9,757 nucleotides of DNA from Desulfonatronovibrio sp. (GTDB lineage Bacteria; Desulfobacterota; Desulfovibrionia; Desulfovibrionales; Desulfonatronovibrionaceae), in assembly GCA_003558575.1 (NCBI GenBank), contig PWPY01000203.1:1-9757 (forward strand), given 5' to 3'. Shown here one piece after another: positions 7,527 through 9,757 of the stretch (the stretch's first letter is position 1; the number at the start of each line of letters is the position of its first letter). The notes under the pieces are model-generated. The model was not told where the DNA came from, made no database searches, and worked only from the letters and a program-made list of their open reading frames with translations. Position numbers and translations under genes: made by a program.

Positions 7527-8030
7527 ATGATTATGAAAACTTTATATCTTGACTACAGCAAATGCATAGGATGCGGAACCTGTGAAGCTGTGTGTAAGTT
7601 TATTTACCGCACACCAAGAATTATCATGACCAGGACAAGTTATGGTCTTCATGTCCCGCTTTATTGTCAACATTGTGACAATCCAAAATGTATGCGGGTA
7701 TGCATTAGAAAGGCCATCTTCCAGGATGACCAGGGAGTTGTCCGATTGAGGGAAGAAGTCTGCAGGACATGTGACTCCAAAAATTGTCTCATGGCCTGTC
7801 CTTATGTAGCTATGATGTGCACAGGCGGGGATAACCCGGTAACCAAATGTGATATGTGCGTAACCAGGGCAGGCCTTGGCCCTGCATGTGCTGCCATGTG
7901 TCCATGTGATGCTCTGCATTATGTTGATAGAACTGAAATGGCAAGCCTTGAAACAGAAGCTTCTCAAAAGGCTTATGAACGGGTCAGAAAGTACATTATC
8001 TGCCCTGACTGTTCTGCACCTGCTTTGTGA
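7527..8030 (+). CDS. Four-cluster [4Fe-4S] ferredoxin-like electron-transfer protein (CooF/HycB/AorB type)
   Basis: The 167-residue protein has no signal peptide or membrane span, so it is probably cytoplasmic. Sixteen cysteines form four [4Fe-4S] motifs: C13-x2-C16-x2-C19-x3-C23, C47-x2-C50-x4-C55-x3-C59, C79-x2-C82-x4-C87-x3-C91-P, and C108-x2-C111-x9-C121-x3-C125-P. This is the DmsB/HycB/CooF layout, in which the protein wires electrons between a catalytic subunit and another carrier. C59 is followed by Ile instead of the usual Pro. A C-terminal tail holds an extra C159-P-D-C162 pair, and C98 and C127 are also spare. The partner may be the flavoprotein encoded upstream, but no catalytic subunit is in the window, so the substrate is unknown. 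The start may be the ATG at 7527 or the one at 7533 (MIMKTLYLDY); TAA at 7512 limits the frame, and neither start has a good ribosome site. Repeat copies flank the gene. Confidence 0.88.
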   Translation: MIMKTLYLDYSKCIGCGTCEAVCKFIYRTPRIIMTRTSYGLHVPLYCQHCDNPKCMRVCIRKAIFQDDQGVVRLREEVCRTCDSKNCLMACPYVAMMCTGGDNPVTKCDMCVTRAGLGPACAAMCPCDALHYVDRTEMASLETEASQKAYERVRKYIICPDCSAPAL

Positions 8031-8040
8031 GTTCATAGTT

Positions 8041-8066
8041 TTCACCATGCTGTGAAGACAGCCTGC
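8041..8066 (+). repeat. 26-nt dispersed repeat, copy 2 (between the ferredoxin-like gene and the MotB-like gene)
   Basis: The copy begins TTCACCATGCTGTGAA and ends in GACAGCCTGC, starting 10 bases after the ferredoxin-like stop codon. It is in the same orientation as copy 1. It forms fully Watson-Crick versions of the same two alternative hairpins: TTCAC/GTGAA (8041-8045 with 8052-8056), and GCTGT/ACAGC (8049-8053 with 8058-8062) around GAAG. It starts 97 bases before the preferred ATG of the next gene (8138), the same offset as copy 1 if the ATG at 7527 is used. Confidence 0.7.
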
Positions 8067-8124
8067 CTTATTGGTCCATATATTGCTTGTTTCCTGATCA
8101 TAGGAATATTTTACTCCCTGAATT

Positions 8125-8129
8125 AAGGA
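8125..8129 (+). promoter_or_regulatory. Ribosome binding site that sets the MotB-like start
   Basis: AAGGA lies 8 bases before the ATG at 8138. The frame could also open at a TTG at 8087, but that codon has no ribosome site and would add 17 residues not expected in the family. The ATG at 8138 is therefore preferred. Confidence 0.7.
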
Positions 8130-8137
8130 CAAGTTTT

Positions 8138-8800
8138 ATGGATCAGTCACAAACCCGACTTAGAACTTCTTTTGTACTGGATTTAAACCAGGATATTCAA
8201 CCTGCCAGGACTCAGGGATCATGGTCTGTGCCCTGGTCAGACCTTATGATGGTCATGTTTATTCTTTTCCTGGTACTGTTCATTTTTCACGCCAAGGAAA
8301 GGGAAGTTGTTATTCCTGGTGCGTTTTTAGGACTAAAGGCCGGAAGTCTGTCCACTGAAAAAGACAACCTGAATCTTGATCCATTATATGAACAGGTAAG
8401 AGAATCACTGGGTGCAAATTCTTCAGTTGTCACATCTGAAATTGACAACAAAGGTGATCTGATCATTTCGCTGTTTGGCCCCACCTTTTTCAATTCAGGA
8501 AGTACTGATCTTAATCCCCAGTCGGAATATTACTTAGAAAGGATATCAGAGATTCTATCCCTGGCTCAAGGCGGATTAGTGGTCTCGGGTTTTGCAGATA
8601 AGAATGAAGAAAGCAGGAATCCCTGGGAAACATCAGCTGTCAGAGCATCTAAAATCGGCATGGCTCTTGTAGATAATGGACAAATCAGAAAAGAAAATGT
8701 TGTGGTAAAGGGGTATGGAGTTAGCAAGCCTCTGGTTCCGGATGGAAGAGCAATTTCAGGAGAACGTAACCGGCGTGTTGAAATCAGGATTTTAAGATAG
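8138..8800 (+). CDS. Compact MotB/OmpA-family stator-like protein
   Basis: The 220-residue protein resembles MotB, the plug-and-anchor subunit of ion-driven stators. A short cytoplasmic N-terminus leads to one membrane span, about residues 33-51 (PWSDLMMVMFILFLVLFIF). D35 at the head of this span sits where MotB carries the ion-binding Asp. The C-terminal half (~105-220) is an OmpA-type peptidoglycan-binding domain, seen in FFNSGSTDLNPQS, VVSGFADKNEE, NPWETSAVRASKIGMALVDNG, VVVKGYG and GERNRRVEIRIL. At 220 residues it is much shorter than flagellar MotB (~300), so the periplasmic linker is reduced. A MotA-like gene follows after 30 bases and is the obvious channel partner. No flagellar gene is nearby, so a role in motility is plausible but unproven. 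Other stator-type energy transducers remain possible. Confidence 0.85.
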   Translation: MDQSQTRLRTSFVLDLNQDIQPARTQGSWSVPWSDLMMVMFILFLVLFIFHAKEREVVIPGAFLGLKAGSLSTEKDNLNLDPLYEQVRESLGANSSVVTSEIDNKGDLIISLFGPTFFNSGSTDLNPQSEYYLERISEILSLAQGGLVVSGFADKNEESRNPWETSAVRASKIGMALVDNGQIRKENVVVKGYGVSKPLVPDGRAISGERNRRVEIRILR

Positions 8801-8830
8801 TTAAACATAAATTTTCAAGGTGTAGCTGTT

Positions 8831-9637
8831 ATGATTAACAAGACAATATTATCGGGACTGATTTGCTTTGCATTATTTGCATCGGCATTTTTAATTTCCG
8901 GACAGTCTTCAATCTACTTTAATGCCACGGCCTTTCTGGTGGTGGTTTCAGGGACTGTTGGGGCTGCATTCATGAGTTCAGGTATTCAAAGGGTTACAAG
9001 GGCTTTTCAGGCCGGGGTCAATTCTTATCAGGAAGATCCAGCAAGGGTTCGAAGACTGGTGGATATGCTTATGAGTCTTGGACATCTGCACCGCAGACAT
9101 GGCATTGTAAGTCCTGACAGTGTCCCTGATGAATTTCCCCTGGCTTCATCTGGATTGGAACTGGTAAAAGACGGGTACAATGAAGAAGAAATTAAAGATA
9201 TTATGCTTTCTGAAGCAAGATCCAGGTACTTGAGCAGGCATGAGTTAGAGAGCGTATTTCGAAATATGGCTTCATATGCGCCGTCATTTGGGGTTGCAGG
9301 CAGTGTTATCGGTCTTGTGGGTCTGCTGATGGGGATGGACGATACAGGCATGATTTTAAAGAGTATTCCCATAACACTGGTTTCCACCCTTTATGGAATA
9401 GTGTTAGCAAATTTTCTTTTTCTTCCAGTGGCGGAAAAAATGAAGCAGAACACTCAAATTCAGATCAGAGAGCAGGAAATGATTTTGTGCGCCATGGTGT
9501 GTATGCGTAAAGAAGTTGATTTTCTCCGAATGCAGAGGATGCTCAATGCCATGATAAGTGACCCGGAGTTGAAGGTTGAGGATTCAGGGGCTTTCAGAAG
9601 AATAAGCTCTAAGCTCAAAGCAGAACCAACAATGTAA
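8831..9637 (+). CDS. MotA/PomA-family stator channel protein
   Basis: The 268-residue membrane protein has the MotA layout: two N-terminal spans (about 5-23 and 31-50), a long cytoplasmic loop (~51-148) with charged residues, then two spans (about 150-170 and 180-200) and a cytoplasmic tail. YAPSFGVAGSVIGLVGLLMGM (149-169) and ITLVSTLYGIVLANFLFLPVAEKMK (181-205) are the diagnostic segments. P151 matches the conserved Pro of MotA/PomA span 3. S158 and T186 fall where sodium-driven PomA has Thr residues, which hints at Na+ coupling; that is an inference by analogy. AAGGTG at 8817-8822 lies 8 bases before the ATG. It is the second gene of a pair with the MotB-like gene, the reverse of the common motA-motB order. 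The length fits MotA (~250-295), so the gene looks intact. Confidence 0.9.
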   Translation: MINKTILSGLICFALFASAFLISGQSSIYFNATAFLVVVSGTVGAAFMSSGIQRVTRAFQAGVNSYQEDPARVRRLVDMLMSLGHLHRRHGIVSPDSVPDEFPLASSGLELVKDGYNEEEIKDIMLSEARSRYLSRHELESVFRNMASYAPSFGVAGSVIGLVGLLMGMDDTGMILKSIPITLVSTLYGIVLANFLFLPVAEKMKQNTQIQIREQEMILCAMVCMRKEVDFLRMQRMLNAMISDPELKVEDSGAFRRISSKLKAEPTM

Positions 9638-9717
9638 TTATGGTTCTTCGACGTTTTGTATGGAATTGCTGCTCATATTTTTTTGTTTGCCCCGCTTCCG
9701 ACAGGGAGTTTTCTAAT

Positions 9718-9751
9718 GTCCGCCAAAGGGGGATATTTGCCCCCTCCGGAC
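9718..9751 (+). other. GC-rich interrupted hairpin at the right window edge
   Basis: GTCCG (9718-9722) pairs with CGGAC (9747-9751). Inside it AGGGGG (9727-9732) pairs with CCCCCT (9740-9745) around the loop ATATTTG, with an internal loop of CCAA on the left and C on the right. Eleven base pairs in all make a stable structure, 80 bases after the MotA-like stop. Only TCTTAA follows before the window ends, so a T run cannot be confirmed. It may be the terminator of the stator pair, an attenuator of the next gene or an intergenic repeat. The rest of 9638-9757 holds no gene that I can support. Confidence 0.45.
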
Positions 9752-9757
9752 TCTTAA

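Noticed and set aside
7430..8066. CRISPR array or insertion-sequence ends
   Set aside because: Only two copies 611 bases apart, direct not inverted, with a complete iron-sulfur gene between them and no transposase or cas gene.
7542..8132. 196-codon open frame on the - strand opposite the ferredoxin-like gene
   Set aside because: It is a shadow of the Cys-rich + strand gene, whose four perfect cluster motifs prove the coding strand. The antisense product has no recognisable domain.
8138..9637. Zorya-type defence stator (ZorAB)
   Set aside because: ZorA is much longer, with a large cytoplasmic tail, and is followed by helicase/nuclease genes. The MotA-like protein here is of ordinary length, and only 120 non-coding bases follow in view.
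9640..9757. Frame open from an ATG at 9640 to the window edge
   Set aside because: No ribosome site, the ATG is only 2 bases after the MotA-like stop, the peptide (MVLRRFVWNCCSYFFVCPAS...) resembles no family, and it runs through the GC-rich hairpin.

Overview
The window reads as a piece of a sulfate-reducing bacterial chromosome, most likely Desulfovibrionales or a close deltaproteobacterial relative. The basis is the order aprA - qmoA - qmoB - qmoC, the core of dissimilatory adenosine-5'-phosphosulfate (APS) reduction, together with clear Shine-Dalgarno sites and a moderate base composition. Genus cannot be fixed from sequence reading alone. All supported genes lie on the + strand.

Region 1 (1-1469) holds the last ~473 codons of aprA, the flavin-containing catalytic subunit of APS reductase, cut by the left window edge and closed by a strong intrinsic terminator. 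Region 2 (1566-6213) is a tight three-gene operon, qmoABC, encoding the quinone-interacting membrane-bound oxidoreductase. Each gene has an AGGAGG-like ribosome site, those of qmoB and qmoC overlapping the end of the preceding gene, and the operon ends at a second strong terminator. QmoC takes electrons from menaquinol through its membrane haem b domain. The HdrA-like flavin/iron-sulfur subunits QmoA and QmoB carry them towards AprAB, which reduces APS to sulfite and AMP.

Region 3 (6276-8030) holds a GltD-type FAD/NAD(P) oxidoreductase without the usual N-terminal iron-sulfur domain, then a four-cluster ferredoxin-like protein. Together they look like a small electron-transfer module of the kind that accompanies tungsten aldehyde oxidoreductases (AorB/AorC-like) or CooF-type systems, but no catalytic partner is in the window. 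Two copies of a 26-nt imperfect repeat (3 differences) bracket the ferredoxin gene, at 7430 and 8041. All three differences are transitions that keep base pairing, as G-U, in small hairpins that + strand RNA could form. This is the least explained signal in the window.

Region 4 (8138-9637) holds a compact MotB/OmpA-like protein followed by a MotA-like protein. This is a stator-type ion channel pair in the reverse of the usual motA-motB order, with no other flagellar gene nearby. The last 120 bases carry no supported gene but contain a GC-rich interrupted hairpin at the right edge.

I found no tRNA, rRNA, CRISPR array, insertion sequence or recognisable defence gene. The core is well-known sulfate respiration. 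The possible novelty lies in the repeat pair and in the orphan redox and stator modules.
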